A stretch of DNA of 64,000 nt. Source: Strix aluco (taxonomy: Eukaryota > Chordata > Aves > Strigiformes > Strigidae). The notes below the pieces were generated by a model, which did no database searches, was not told the origin of the DNA, and worked only from the letters and a program-made list of their open reading frames with translations. The translations under genes and the position numbers were made by a program. The stretch lies in assembly GCF_031877795.1 (NCBI RefSeq), contig NC_133935.1:72620303-72684302 (forward strand), in the 5' to 3' direction. Below are positions 50,852-64,000 of the stretch, piece by piece; the stretch's first letter is position 1, and each line of letters opens with the position of its first letter.

Positions 50852-53800
50852 CTGCAAGCAGAGGGAGACACAAATATGAACACTGCTGATTTGGCTCATG
50901 TCACAGTTTCTGATTTTAAATTGAAAAAAATCGTAACAAATATCAAGTGTGACCTCCCACATAATGCAGCCACAGACTGACACCCAACTACCCTGGGAAA
51001 TCAGGCATAACCAAGGCATAACTTGAGCTTGACTAAAGTTTTGACTGGAGGACATCAAGAGCTGAATTGCTATTCTCTTGGCTGTTTGTATTTCCAATGG
51101 TCAATTGTATTCTGCTAGAAATGGGGCTTGCATTTTTATTTTAAATGAATCTGGCTTTCAAATCCAGATGTTGCTTTGTGCTCTATCTTTTTTCTGCCAA
51201 AACATGCAGGATTTTAGCACTCTGTGTACTGTCTAGGGAAAGATAGCTCAAAAAAATCAAATACATTTTCAGTCCCGTTAAAGGTCATACAGAACTAATC
51301 TATGGCATCCAACGTGTTGCAAGTGACACTTGCAACCTCCTGGTTTTAGGTTTTGCAGTTTTATTTCACTGCCACTAAAGTGCCTGAAACCCTCTCTATC
51401 GTATTACTTTTGTCTTAACCAGAATACAATTGCTTTGAAATGACTTAGCACCAACATTGCAGGGATGTGAATCTGCACCCAACAGAAGCATTTGACAGAA
51501 TTTTCTACTTCTCTCTCAAAGGAATCAACCATTCCAGACAAACAGTAACTCATAAATAAACCAACTGAGCAAAATGAGAAGGGAAGAAAAAGGAAACCTT
51601 CTACCATTTTCACAGAGATCAAATGAACACAGATATTGTGCCTGTGTTCTCAGGGAGAGCTAAATAAACCTTCAAGAAAACACATGAGTAGTGTTGTTCA
51701 TGCTGCCAAACATTTTTCATCTTGTTCTATTAATCTGTGCTGACTGAAATACTGAATATTCAAGCCCTCAAATACCTAGCAACCTACAGGCTATCACACA
51801 GTAATAACCATCAAAAATGTCAAAGCTCACTTTATTTTTTCCTGGTCAAAATGCAGTTTGCTCTAAATATCCCCTTGTTGTCTTAATGCCCAGATGTGTT
51901 ATCCTCAGAAATTTTAGTGGTCCATGTTTTTCTAGTCTAAGCATAAGCCACTTTTTTTTTTCAAATCAATAATTCATGATGGACAATATGCTCAATTGAC
52001 TACTTGCAAATGTACTTGAGCCATTTAAGACATTATCAGCCATAAGTGATTGTTCCTATGGCTGGATGTTACTGCCTCACCTGTTGGCTAAGACAAGGTA
52101 TTTAGATCCTCCCACCTCCCTTCCTCAGCTCCTCTTCCCCACCAGTACAGCCATTTGAGGCCATGCCTACACAACCAACTCATGGTGCAGCAGGAGAGAA
52201 CCTCCAGAGTGAAACTGTTGGTACTGAAGACCCAGTATCTACATACACATGGGTTTGGAGCCTGACTCTGTGGTCTGCCTGCCCATTAATGACTGCAATG
52301 CCTTGTCCAGGCTCATTTCATCTGAAAGAGCTGCACACTCTGAAGTCCCCACACAGGTGCAAATCTTGGAGAGATGAAGATTCGTGAAGGATAGACTTCA
52401 TCTGAATTAAAATGCTAATGTTAATACATCCTCACTTCTTAAGGCACTCTAAATTAAATTGCTAACTGCCTGTCAAAACTTACATCATACTGCACTGTTC
52501 TAGTCACCAAAATCATCCAAACAGTCTCTGATCTCCCAATACACCTTTCCTTCTCTTCTTAAGGGTAGGAAAATAACAATAAATGTCAAGTCTTGGCCTG
52601 CTGACATCTACTATGAAATTCCTATTTACTTCCACCAGACAAGGCTTCAGGAAGCCACATTTAACTCCACACATCTAAATCTTCTCAAAATCCAGTTCTA
52701 CTGTGAAGTCAGAAATTGCCGGTTGTCAGCAGCAATGTAGAGCATGCTGATTCTATGTGGTTAAAAAAGCAAAGACTAAAGAATCACATAAAAGCATGTA
52801 GATGTCTATTGCCTGATATATACAAACAGGCACCTTCTGCCCCCAGCATTTCTTCTGGTTGCTTATTGCACTCACTGGTTATATATTCTCAACTAGAAGC
52901 TTACTGTTTATCCGTAAATACACAACATATTTCATTTCTATGGAAAACAAACCAGGGAACTTCAGATTCTGCAAATTCAAATGCCAAGCCACCAAAGCCT
53001 GTGTGCTGGGCAATGACGTTCATGTTTATTATGGCATAGCAATCTAATTTCAAAAATTTGAAAGAACACTTGCATGGATTATGATAACTACTAAATATAT
53101 TTGCTTATATTTACGTATTTTAGTATGCCCTATTTTTTATACCAACCTGTGCAGCCATAACTGCCTATTAATGTAACAAGATGACAGGTCTTTTTAATTT
53201 CTTCCTGTCAAGAAAAAAAAAACTATGTGGGAGAAAAAGGTCAAGTTGTGATGATATACAACCATAGTGAATACTGCAGCTCCTGCAGGGAATGCAATTT
53301 CAGTGACAAAGTTTTACAGTCCTAGTTTATTTTCTAAAATGTAAATAAAATTACAAAAGCACATGTGTATCCTTTGAATTTTTAAGCAAGTGCTGTATCT
53401 TAGAAAGCAAAGAATTACAATTACAAAGCCACACAAAGTATCCAAGTCAGATATATACAGAAATACATAATCTTGATCATTTCTGAGGATGCCAGAATTA
53501 TCAAGCTGCTCTATCAAGAGTTGCTGTACATTAAAAAAAAAAAACAATCTGAAGCATTTCCACATTCAAGAATCCTCAGAGTAATCCTTTGACTATATAC
53601 TGAAAATGCATAGCATTGGAGGAAATGAAGCACCCCCAAACACTTTCCTCCCTCTTCTCCTTTAGTCAGTATTTTTTTAAAGCAACAACATCCAATGTCT
53701 AAAGAAAAAGAGAATCTCCCCACTTCGAGCAGGTCTTATAGACAATTTGAGATGCATCAGGGTTCCCAGGTCAGCACATTCAGCAGCAGAGAAACAGCCC

Positions 53801-55000
53801 ACCATGCCAGGCTTTGTTGAGAAGCTGCCATCACAGTTTTGATTGCCCCCATCTTTCACAAGGAGCTGCTCCAGCCTATCTGGTATATCAATCCTACTCC
53901 AACAAAGGTTCTAGCTAAGGATGTCAGTATTTTTGGACAGAATGTGTAATTCTTGTAAAATTAATGAATAAATCTAAGTAACTCAGTAGTATCTTTCAAC
54001 ATCTTGAAAAGATTTACATTTTTGCTTTTAGGAAAACAAAAATAGAGTACTCTGGCACTGCTCTGCAAGGGTTTGTTAACATTTTCTAGCACAATACTTT
54101 GGAAATCACTGTCCAGCTACTCAAACTAGTCAGTCCAAGAAAATCAGTCCCTAGAGATAACAAAACTCTCTATCTTTTTTCTCAACTCAATTGAAATAAC
54201 ACAAAGAGAAACGGCAAGTAGTACAATAGCCAAGAAGCAAATGACTGAATATCAAAGAAAATCCAAAATGGTGGCAATTTCGATAGTTTTACATGCTCTT
54301 TTTCTGCAACTGTGGACAAAGATCCTCTCTTTCTGCTCTATCAGTTTATTATGTGTAACAATTATTGGACTAAGACAAAGGTATTCATAACAAGACATGC
54401 TCCACATTCACAAAAAACAGTGTTTCATTTACACTTTCAACATGTTTCTCTGCTCCTTTACGAATTACTAAAGCTTATTCCCATCACGTTTGATTTCCAG
54501 CATGGGAGCTGCATTAGAGGCGTCCAGCGTTACCCAGCCAAGGTACCGAGGGCGCTGCAGCTTCCCCGGCTCTGAGCAGCAGGGCTGTCACACTGAGGGC
54601 AGCCCCGTCACAACCTCCTCCTGCCGACAGCCCCAACTAGAGCGACTTGTGCTGCAATGCATAAGACAAAGCATAGTTATTCTAAAATCAGCAATATATT
54701 ACAGCCTATACACACATGGAATATAGAGTCTTGTCCCCCAGATGACTTCTGAAGTGGTGAAAGGTTCACGTGAGAAGCAGCAAGTCCACGTTTTCGGTAC
54801 AAGCACTTGCAGGCTGACCATGGGGCCATCTATCAAGCCAGGCAGCTGCATTAGTATGAGACTATGCCAATGATAGGGGAGATGTGGCAGTTCCCGCTCA
54901 CAGAGGTTGCATTCAGAGCAGTTTGGAGACCTTGGCAGTTATTGAAACTCTGCTGCTTCCCTGCCTACATCTCTAATCTTGTTTTTTAGTCCCCTTACTT

Positions 55001-55069
55001 GAGCAGGTAGATTGGATCAGATGACCTCTAGAAGTCCCTTCCAACCTCAACCAGTCTGTGATTCTGTGA
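55001..55069 (+). mobile_element. Short CR1 LINE 3'-end fragment
   Basis: About 70 nt resembling the extreme 3' end of a CR1 element, with TTGGATCAGATGACCTCTAG, then TCCCTTCCAACC and the terminal GTGATTCTGTGA. The CCTTCCAACC block plus the ATTCTGTG tail is the diagnostic combination for CR1. The internal sequence differs from the copy at 16.6-17.6 kb, so it is a different subfamily or an older insertion. No CR1 ORF sequence is recognisable upstream, so the copy is severely 5'-truncated. Confidence 0.8.
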
Positions 55070-56415
55070 AACACAAATTTGATTGCCTCCTTTCTGAACT
55101 CCTATGATATAAATTAGTAATAATATTACGAAATATCTGGGCATAGATCTACTTGTCAGTGGGAACTGCCTTTGTCAGACAAAACTTTGTTGATGCTGAA
55201 TCACCATTAGCTATAGGTAATGAAAGTGGAAAGTCACAGCAAGGATAAGAACTAACCTTATCTTTGATATTAGAAATATAATAAAGTTGATCACAAAAGC
55301 TGTAAAAATCCATTTCATCACTATGATTCAGCATCAGTCCCAGGACTATCACGTTAGTCAGTTTACAGTCTTTAGATTCCTTAAAAAATTAAAACCTTAA
55401 AACACCAACTGTTAAGTTGAACAACCTCAATCACCCTCTGAAAGCCCATATAGTGACAGACGGGGAAAACCTCTCCAAACAAACTAGTTGTGTCAGGCCT
55501 TTGTGATCTCCTCACAATCCAATCACTTTTCCTCTGATCCAACTTGACTGTAAACTTGTCAGTCATCTTTTCACTTACTTAACTTTTGAAAATTATGCAG
55601 ACAGCCTCTTCCTTGAAGTTGCATTACTTAATTGCTTTCCCCTTTAGCATGTATACCACCTTCCTTCAATCCGTATTTTGAAAACGTACCTTATGACCTA
55701 TACTGGTGCCCTACTGCAGACTGGCAGCACCCAAACCAACACAATTAGCTTGTCTCAAGGTTCTGCTCTGCACAATACTGTTTCAGTGTCAGTTCCTCCT
55801 GCAGGACATTCCCTATTCTCTAAAATATTAAGTTATTATGTTTCAAAAATATTAGTAAACCTGGTTCCATCTTCTGCATTTAAAAATCACAGAGCATGTG
55901 AACAATGATATTTACACAAAAAAGTATTACCTACTGTAATTATAACTTCAGATTCTCTATTTAGTAGTAATGAAGTACTGTGTTATAAATGTTTTCAGCA
56001 CAGAGTGAAATGACATAGTGAATGCCATTTATTACAATCAGTATATTTTGATAATAAAAAACCTCAGCATTCGGTACTGTCTGACAGGTAACTCTATATA
56101 TCCAGTAGACTCTCTGATTCACTACACATTATCCACATGCAAGACACATAGAAAGATTTTAAGGATTACCATTTAATTATGTTAAGAAACATGGGAGGTT
56201 TTTTTTAGTGTCCAAAGAGACTAAATTCTATAGCTATTAAGCAAAGTAAGTGTACCAGTGTTTGACAGGGATTAAAAATACATTTAAAGGCTTAAGATCA
56301 CCAAGATACATGAAGGAATTCACTTCTAATTTAGTGAGATACTGTCACACACCTACTGGGTCATTTGAAAATACTGCTGCAGTCAGTATCTGCTGCGAGA
56401 CTGGAGAAAAAATCC

Positions 56416-56431
56416 TTTTTTTTTTTTTTTT
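56416..56431. repeat. T16 homopolymer tract
   Basis: An uninterrupted run of 16 T residues in the intron upstream of the first visible exon. No linked repeat or retrocopy is recognised beside it. Confidence 0.9.
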
Positions 56432-59400
56432 GCTTATTTGCTCTGCACCAGATACGTCTTTGCACACGGCCAGAGTGTGCAAAGATCTTTCAGATCTTAC
56501 CTGAAACTATAGGGGAGGGAAATTGTTTTCTTCTTCATAATAGAAAAATGATAAAATACAAGAAGTTACAAGTATTACAAAAAAGAAAAAAAAATCAGGC
56601 AGAAGAATAATATCAAACTTCTACATAAGTCTGTAACAGAAAAAGTGCTCTGCAAATTTGAGGACAGAACCCTGTAGTTAAATCCATTGAAGAAGCCGGT
56701 TGAATTTAACTGGAGGCTTAAACTGAAGAGTAACAGGCAGAGCTGGAAATTAAATCAAGGCACTGGGAGGAACAAAGTCTTGACCATCCTCCTCCTTTTC
56801 CCAAAACAGAGATGCAATGTCCAGCACAGAACAAATAGGTTGGAGTCTGTAACACCTATACACTTAGCACTGCAACAAAAAGCAAAGTAATGTCATTTTC
56901 AACTTGTCTTCTGCGTCTTCACTCAATATATAAGCATATAACTCTTCAACAGAACCTTTATGAAAGAAAATCACCACCATCATCACTATTTTATAAATGG
57001 AGACCACTGAGGGTCTTGGGAAGAGGACGAAGATGGATGACTATTTGCAGTTATCCACCAGTACTACCAGCAGCGGAATAATGACACTCCAGAGTCTCAC
57101 TGCAGATAAGTGCTCTCTGCAAATTACTAAGTATAAAACCAGAGAAAGAAAATCCCCCAGGTGTTTCACAAAATATACCTCGTTCAATTATTCATTTATT
57201 CTGACAACTTCAGTTTAATTTAAATTATGTTTAATATTCCAGGGTATTCTAATGCTGGAAAGCACTAATGCCTGCCATAAGCTGTCTGAGATCCCAGAAA
57301 ATTAAATCAGTCCTCATTAAAATCAACAGACTTGCTAAATGTACATAGCATTAAAAAAAATAAAATAATCAAGCTAGTCCTTTTGTTGAAGCTAGGGCCA
57401 GCAGCAAACAGAGGGACTATATACACTATAGTCTCACTATAAGGGCCTGGAGTTAGCAAGCTGGGAGTAATGTGATCTTGAAAGGTAATGAAAAAAATGA
57501 AACAGGCTTTTTTTTGAGCCTAGTTCATGGATGCTTCCTGAAGGAAGAGCAAGCCTCTGTGCTAAATATTTATTTCTCCTTTGGGAAAAAAATGTAAAAC
57601 TTATAATTTTGCTATTGAATAATAAAAAGATAACATCACAATTTAACCCCCACCTTTCCATCCATGGTTTAGTACCTGAATGGAATCACGCTAAAAGATC
57701 CAAACTTCCCTTCCTGGCAGGCAGAAGGAAAATCAGATGTTAATAAATGCACTACGAAGTGTTTTTTTTAAAAAAAGTAATTTCAGTGTTCTTTACAGGA
57801 TCTGATCTTTCAGTCATTTTTCAGTTAAGAAAAAAAGGATTTTTTTCATGCACAGCAAGGCAAAGTGTTATTCAGCTTGCACAGCACTTCTTTTCAGATA
57901 GTACATCTTCAAAATATTGCATCTCTAGGTCTTTTATTCACTCCAGCAGGGTCAGATTCCCCACATATGCTCTGTGGAGCTTTATATAAGACAGCTTTCA
58001 GTAACCCTGTTGGTCGAGCTTCCTGTGGAAACCATTCCACATTTCATTAGACAGCACTGAAATAACTGCCTAAAGGTACCATACTGTCACCTACCACTGC
58101 AGCATCTGAGTTTTGTTTACATTTTTCCTAATTATAAACATATGACAAATATGTATTTCAAATAATAGCTTCAATATATACAACTAGGAACTACACAGAA
58201 ATGTCTGTTTAAAAATAGCCCTTTCCATGGCCGAGATACATGACTCAATCCTGAGAGCATTAGTCCCACTGTTCCCCTTAGCAACAAATTCATTAATATA
58301 CATACATGTATCTTTTTGTAGAAGAACATAAGCGCTGCACAACTACTTGGAGGAACGCAGCTAGCTCAGTGACTGGATAGGACTAATAGCTCACAAACGA
58401 TATCTCTAACATTTTCTGTGAATTATTCAAGACCATGGTACTTTATACACCAGAGATGGTACTGCATCCACACAGAGCAGACAGGTTGTATGTACATATA
58501 AGCTGCAGAATACACATAAAATAAATTAATCTTACAGCCACAAAGCTGCAAAGCCCTAATTTGGCCTTTGATGTTGGAATGAAATACAACACAATCTTTA
58601 CAGGTCTTTACAGATGTGACCACATTACTGCCCATTTATTCTGCTATTGATTCCCGATTTCTGCTCATTTATCCCCATGGTGATCTGAGCCCCCATGCTC
58701 AGACCAGCTCCTGCCCCTTCTCCTCTCTCTCACAGGCTCCTGCTCTCTTACCATCCTACCATTTCACTCCTCGTACAGAATAGATTATTTCTGATATCTC
58801 CTCATTTCTGAATGCTTCATCTTGCACTTCTGCTATTCATGTAACTTTTTAAAAATGTAATTTAAAAAACAAACAACACCCCCAACCAACAAAAAAAACC
58901 CCAACAACTCCCTCCTTCACTCCTCCTTGTATTTTCAAGTAAGAGGTAGCATATGAAACCTGAGCAGCTAAGCACAAAACACTAGATTTCAAAAGAAAAA
59001 TACTTCTTTCCATGAAACCACACTTTCTTCTGTTTTTAAATTAGTAAGTTCACTTACAGACAACATACCATTATGAATCTAAAAGTTTAGAGTTTGAAAT
59101 GTTCATACAAAACCAGAAACAAGATCTTTGTAAATCTCCCAAATCTGTAGCTATCTTTCTAAAAACTCGGTCTTTCATATACAGAACTTTATTTCCATAT
59201 TAAAATCACAAAAATTATCAAAATAATTTGTCTATGACGTATAAAAACTAGTTAATATTCCAGTGACACTACAAGTATTAATTCATATGTGAAATCTGAT
59301 TAATATTCTATCCTTTTCAATTTTAATTAGAAGATGTTGCATTAACGTTTATCTTGCACAGCTTAGCGTGTTTAGAGCTCAACTCATGAAAATTATTGCC

Positions 59401-62400
59401 ATGAATTCTTGCTAAGGATCCACAAAATTGGTCTAAAATAATGAATAGGTCATTGTAGTACCTTCTGATCACCAAGAAAAACTTGAGAGACGTAATAAAG
59501 CCTTTGTGGCTATCGATTATATATTTATTTATTTTAAGATACTGATGGACCTTCTAATACACATTTCCTAAGAATTTTTAAATCCGAGTCTTGCCTATTT
59601 TGTATCAAGATTCCTTTCTCAGGTCGCTGAACTGCAAACTAGTGTCAATTTTAAAACCTAGGAATCCTGCAACTGCCCTTCAGCTTCCTTCCTACTTGTC
59701 CCAATGTCACAATCATCAAAGCCAAGTGGCCAGAGGCAACGTTGCACTTAAGAATGGAGCAGCATTCAAAACCAGCAGAAAGTCCCATACTGTCTTAATG
59801 GCTTTGGGTTTCTTTGGATCAGGTTTCAAATACTTGAACACAACATCCCTGTCCCTCCAGAAGAATAAATGTCAGGCCAGACAATGGGCTGTACTTCTGG
59901 AAAGGCAAGAGGATGCACAAAGGAAAAAATTAATTTAACCAGAACTTAGGCCACTGAGACGACTGACTGTCAAGGGATTCCAGCAATGAAAAGAAAATAG
60001 AAAAAAAATATAAGCAGTGGCCAATATAACCAATAGCTGAATATATTGCTGGGGACATAGGGCTAGACAAAGGACAGCAGAAATGAGAAAGTCAACAGTT
60101 AACTACTCAGTGAGGAAAAACTCATCTGCAAGGTAAGTGAGGTTGACAAAGGCCCTGGCACATAGTGCAAGATGGCAGCACCCAAGCACACAGCAATGCA
60201 GCCAGTGATGCTAGAGGTTTCTAGCTATATTGTTAGGGAGGAGCTCTTAAAGCCACTGTGATGGTCCTAACACATACACCCAATGATGTTGGAATAAATG
60301 GTGGAAGCCTACTTTAAGAATGTTGCAGTAAACATACATTTTGTTCTCATTCTTAATTAGTCTATTACAGCACCACACACACACAAAATAATCTATTGGC
60401 ACCAATCCCACAGTTATTCAGGGAAAACTCCATCGTGAGCAATGAGGAGTAACAGCATGCATATGTGCATGTGAGTACACCATAGCTGCAGTCACTACTG
60501 GGCGCAATACCCTTACTAGTAACAATTTTAAGCATACGTCTATGTAAGGAAAAAAAAATCATTCTGGGAAGTAACTGGCACAAAAATCTTCTCTGGGCTC
60601 AAAAGCACAGATGTACCCATATTATCACCAGTCATTTCAGGACTGTTTAAAAAACAAACCCAAAAGAGTAATTCTAGAGTGACACCATCTGAGCTCATAA
60701 TTTGTGGTGGCAGATGAGATCCTTTTCTGGAGTACTGGTTTTGGCAAAAATATCCTAAGTTGACAACCTCAACTGACCATTCTACATCTACACTGAGGAA
60801 TTTATGTTTTTAGATGTTTCTAGCACCAAATACCAAAAAATGGCAAACGTTCAGTGCCTTTCAAATTCAGGCCACCTCCCTGTGGTGCTTTAATTGAGAT
60901 TTCTAAATCCAATCTCAGGTTTTAATATTCATACGATCAAATATTACCCTTGCAATATATTTCAGACGTACACTGACATAGACTAGATCTCGACAGACTT
61001 GTATTTTCTTCTTACTTAGAAAACAAAATTAATTGCACAGCAAACTTAAATGCATGAAGTGTGAATATTAATTTGGCAGTGTCTGCTTCTATTACACAGT
61101 CTTTTCTGTTGTCTTTCATCCCATCTGTTCCAGCAGAGAAAGGAAAAAATCATGGCAGACCCAAAAAATCCCTTTCAGCAATATCACCAATGTACACAGA
61201 TTTTTTTCCTTTCATGTTCAGGATGGTTAAAACCATAGAAGTAATGTTCACATAGCATATAAATGACAATCAGAAAACCAAAGGGTTTGATTTCTGATGT
61301 TTTAATGATTAATCTACCTGAATGCAGCATCTAGCTGCTGCTTTTGAAATTTCCTCTTCACTTTCAACAGTAAAAATTGCCTGAACAGCCTCTTTGCCTC
61401 TCACTTACTCCAAAGTAATCTGCAAGCATCCCAAGTATGCACTTCTGTTTTTCTGCCAATAAACAAAGCATCAGTATCAAGTTCTGATGCTCTAACCTGA
61501 GATTCTCCAGTTAGACCTCTTCCTACCCACGTTATTTCACTCTGTGCCCTGAATATGCTTTGTGGAGATGCTCTGCTTACAGCAGAGGTGAGAACTGGAT
61601 TCTAATTCCCAGCCCAAAAAGTTTAATACAAAAATGTAGCGCCATCAGCCAGAAAGACCCCGAACAAGATTTTAGTACCAAATCTAGAGAAATGCTTGCA
61701 CCACCTGAGCTCCTTTCAACAAGTGTGCTTCACCTGCTGTGCTGGGTGCCCAAACCACCAAGCCCTACTGCACCTTAAAGCGACCCTTCTGACTTCTTTT
61801 GAGGAAGACCTACCCTACGCTAGACACCTCAATCTAGAAGGAGATTCATGGCTGAAAATGCAAGAGGAGGCAGGTATCACCCCACAATAAAGGGAGCTAT
61901 TTCTCCCCTTGCCACCTCCTACAGCGTAGCTTGCTGGTCCCCTGGTCAAGCCACTGACCTTTGTGAATCCCCTTCACAGACACCTCAGTCCACTCGTGTT
62001 CTATGTGAAGACCTCAGGAATTTCACCTGAGGAAACTGAATTTACTCACTCCTCCATGGATTTAGCTCTTAGCTTGTACTTTATTAATTGTTATGTGGAT
62101 GCAACTATGTTTCACCACTGCTGTGAAGTTTGTGACTTCTGCACCAGCTGACATTCATAAATGCTAAGTAGAATTATCATCACTCTTTGGATGCAATGAG
62201 GAAGTTAAAGCAGCTATGAAATAGACCTCTAGCAGAGGACTCCAATACAATTCTAATGTACTGTGAAAAATAAAACTACTTAGAAAAGCACTGAATGGCT
62301 ATTTTGGGAATCTATGTTTCAACATAGCCTGCACAACGAAAGCAGAGCAATGTGTTGTGCATGTGCTACTATTTAAAAGGACAACCACATTGTTCTTTTC

Positions 62401-62467
62401 CTCAACATAAAATATAGCAATCATGCTCCACATCAAAATTATTAGAGCTATATAAAGCACTGTGAAG

Positions 62468-62512
62468 ACTAATGTAACAAAGAGTTAAAGGCTAATGTAA
62501 AAAAGAGTTAAG
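62468..62512. repeat. Tandem duplication, 22/23-bp unit, two copies
   Basis: Two adjacent imperfect copies share the core CTAATGTAA-AAAGAGTTAA(A)G. They are at 62468-62490 and 62491-62512 and differ by the first base, one C-to-A substitution and one missing A. Confidence 0.85.
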
Positions 62513-64000
62513 ATTCTCTACAATGCAGAATAGTAGCCTTTTAATCTATGAACCATATGCTAGGCAACAGATTTGTTTGATAATCTCTAGAGTGTGTTAT
62601 ACACTGTATAGTTCTATTCAACAGGGGAATGCTGTTCTAAATTTATATAGAAAATATTTTAAAATGTTCTTATATATGACTTAAGCACATAAGAGAGAAC
62701 TTACTGTTTATACCATGTATGCAGTTCAGTATTAAGTGTGCATGCCACCGTTTACTGCTATATGTTATGTATAATATTTACATATATTTGAATTCAAAAT
62801 TCACTAAGGCTTCTAGAAAATACATATAAAACAGTGTTTAAAATAAAATTGCATGAAAATTTCTAACACAAAGTCAATAAATAGCTGAAAAGATTCTATG
62901 CTAGGTATTTTTAAGAGTCCCTTCCATCTGAAATAATCAGTTACTTGTAAACACCTAATAGAGGATAGATACAGAATGGTCTTTGTGTTTAAGTGCTTCA
63001 AGCAAATAATTTCCACAGCCACTGTCTGTTTTCCTATGTTGCCTCCATGTAAAGATCACTTTCATGTTTATCATTTCCTTGTTGCAACTAATTAAGCTGC
63101 CAAGTTTTAAATCCCTGGCAGCTTATAATATTAAGACCAATTATTCTTGTGCAAGGACAGTCTGACTACATACAATTATTGTTCTTTGTCCTTCAGAGTT
63201 CATTATGTGAACTCAAGGCCAAGATCAAAAATCTAAATTTTAATCCCAGTTTTCTGACTTTGTAACCTTGGAGATATGTCATTCCTTCATATTTGTCCCT
63301 CCTCAGCAAAAGCTTTTTAAGTATCTTTTCCATACTTCTCATAAGAAGATTCCTATGTGGATAATACTTGAAAACAACTGGAAAAGAGAAAGGAAACAAA
63401 GGTAGGTGTTGATCAGTTCTCCTAACGCTCACCAGAAGCACCCCACGGAGGTCTGCATTACAGTTTAGGAGTATGCTGAACAGCACTAGCGATCTCGAAA
63501 AGGGGGAGGTGAAGAGTGAGGTTGTTTTTCAGGGCAATGAAAATGAAATCTGGATTCTTCTCTTCATTTGTTAAGAAGGTAAAATTGTTTGTTGTTACCT
63601 TTCAGACTCCAATAAGAGAGTACTGTCAAGATCATCTTCCACTCCATATGAGGAACCTCTTCTGCAAAGAATGACTGGAGGGACTGGCTCCGTTTTGAGG
63701 ATAACATGCAACAATTCTCAACAAAACTTTAGCACTGCTGTGATCAAGTGATGAGCTGAAAAACGTTTTCAAAAGGCTACACTAGTAACATCAGCACTAA
63801 GCCCTGCACTTGACAAACACTAATCACAAAAGCAAAGTGAAGAAAAGCCAAGGTATTCTTTTTTAATTGAAGAAATGGAGAGAAGATATGAGGAAGAATA
63901 ATTATATTTCTTTGTGTATTAATTCCACAATTTAATGATAAATTAATCATAACCTCAATACAAAATCTATTTTATATCCATCAATGTACTACCTTACTGG

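Larger units (their letters stand above)
50852..64000 (-). other. SLC2A13: Part of the SLC2A13 intron upstream of the first visible exon (open at the window edge)
   Basis: The sequence runs from the acceptor at 50853-50852 to the end of the window. The exon that should precede it, ending in the TM7 QQLSGIN-type motif with AT of a split methionine codon, was looked for on the minus strand and not found, so at least 13.1 kb of this intron is present. It holds a short CR1 3' tail (55.0 kb), a T16 tract (56.42 kb), a C/A-rich low-complexity patch near 58.87 kb and a tandem duplication at 62.47 kb. Confidence 0.85.

Noticed and set aside
50852..64000. The preceding SLC2A13 exon (TM5-TM7, QQLSGIN motif)
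   Set aside because: I scanned the minus-strand translations and the expected donor-side sequence and found no match, so it most likely lies beyond the window.

Overview
The window is vertebrate nuclear DNA, almost certainly from a bird. It is AT-rich and intron-dominated. Its protein-coding content is split into short exons with GT-AG junctions. The only clearly recognisable interspersed repeats are CR1 LINEs of the avian type, whose 3' ends carry the octamer-like ATTCTRTG tail. I see no operons, CRISPR arrays, tRNA or rRNA genes.

One gene is supported: SLC2A13 (HMIT, the proton/myo-inositol cotransporter), on the minus strand. The window holds the 3' half of the gene. Six consecutive coding exons lie, in transcript order, at 50851-50688, 45791-45671, 32579-32454, 10492-10371, 10237-10085 and 8921-8695, with the TAA stop at 8697-8695. 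If the gene has the ten-exon layout I recall for mammals, these are exons 5 to 10. Every junction has canonical splice signals and the reading phase is kept across all five joins (913 coding nt, 303 complete residues plus one split codon). They encode the end of TM7 through TM12, the long cysteine-rich extracellular loop 9 and the acidic cytoplasmic C-terminus. The exons for the N-terminal half (TM1 to most of TM7) must lie beyond position 64000.

Layout by coordinate: 1 to about 2.65 kb, downstream flank with nothing recognised; about 2.65-8.69 kb, probable long 3' UTR with candidate poly(A) signals; 8.69-10.49 kb, three clustered exons, two of them separated by a 133-bp intron; 10.49-32.45 kb, a 22-kb intron with a 5'-truncated CR1 element (16.64-17.61 kb, opposite strand to the gene) and a strong G-quadruplex motif (29.21 kb); 32.45-50.85 kb, three exons with introns of 13.1 and 4.9 kb; 50.85-64.0 kb, part of the next intron upstream, with a short CR1 tail at 55.0 kb.

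I found no convincing undescribed system. The more interesting observations are the PSI-like cysteine module in the transporter's extracellular loop (split over three exons), the 133-bp intron beside a 22-kb one, the intronic G4 motif on the sense strand, the deletion and decay pattern of the CR1 copy, and a handful of short local duplications and hairpins. Two 173-codon open frames (39.3 and 49.1 kb) are the longest in the window but show no family resemblance and are probably chance.
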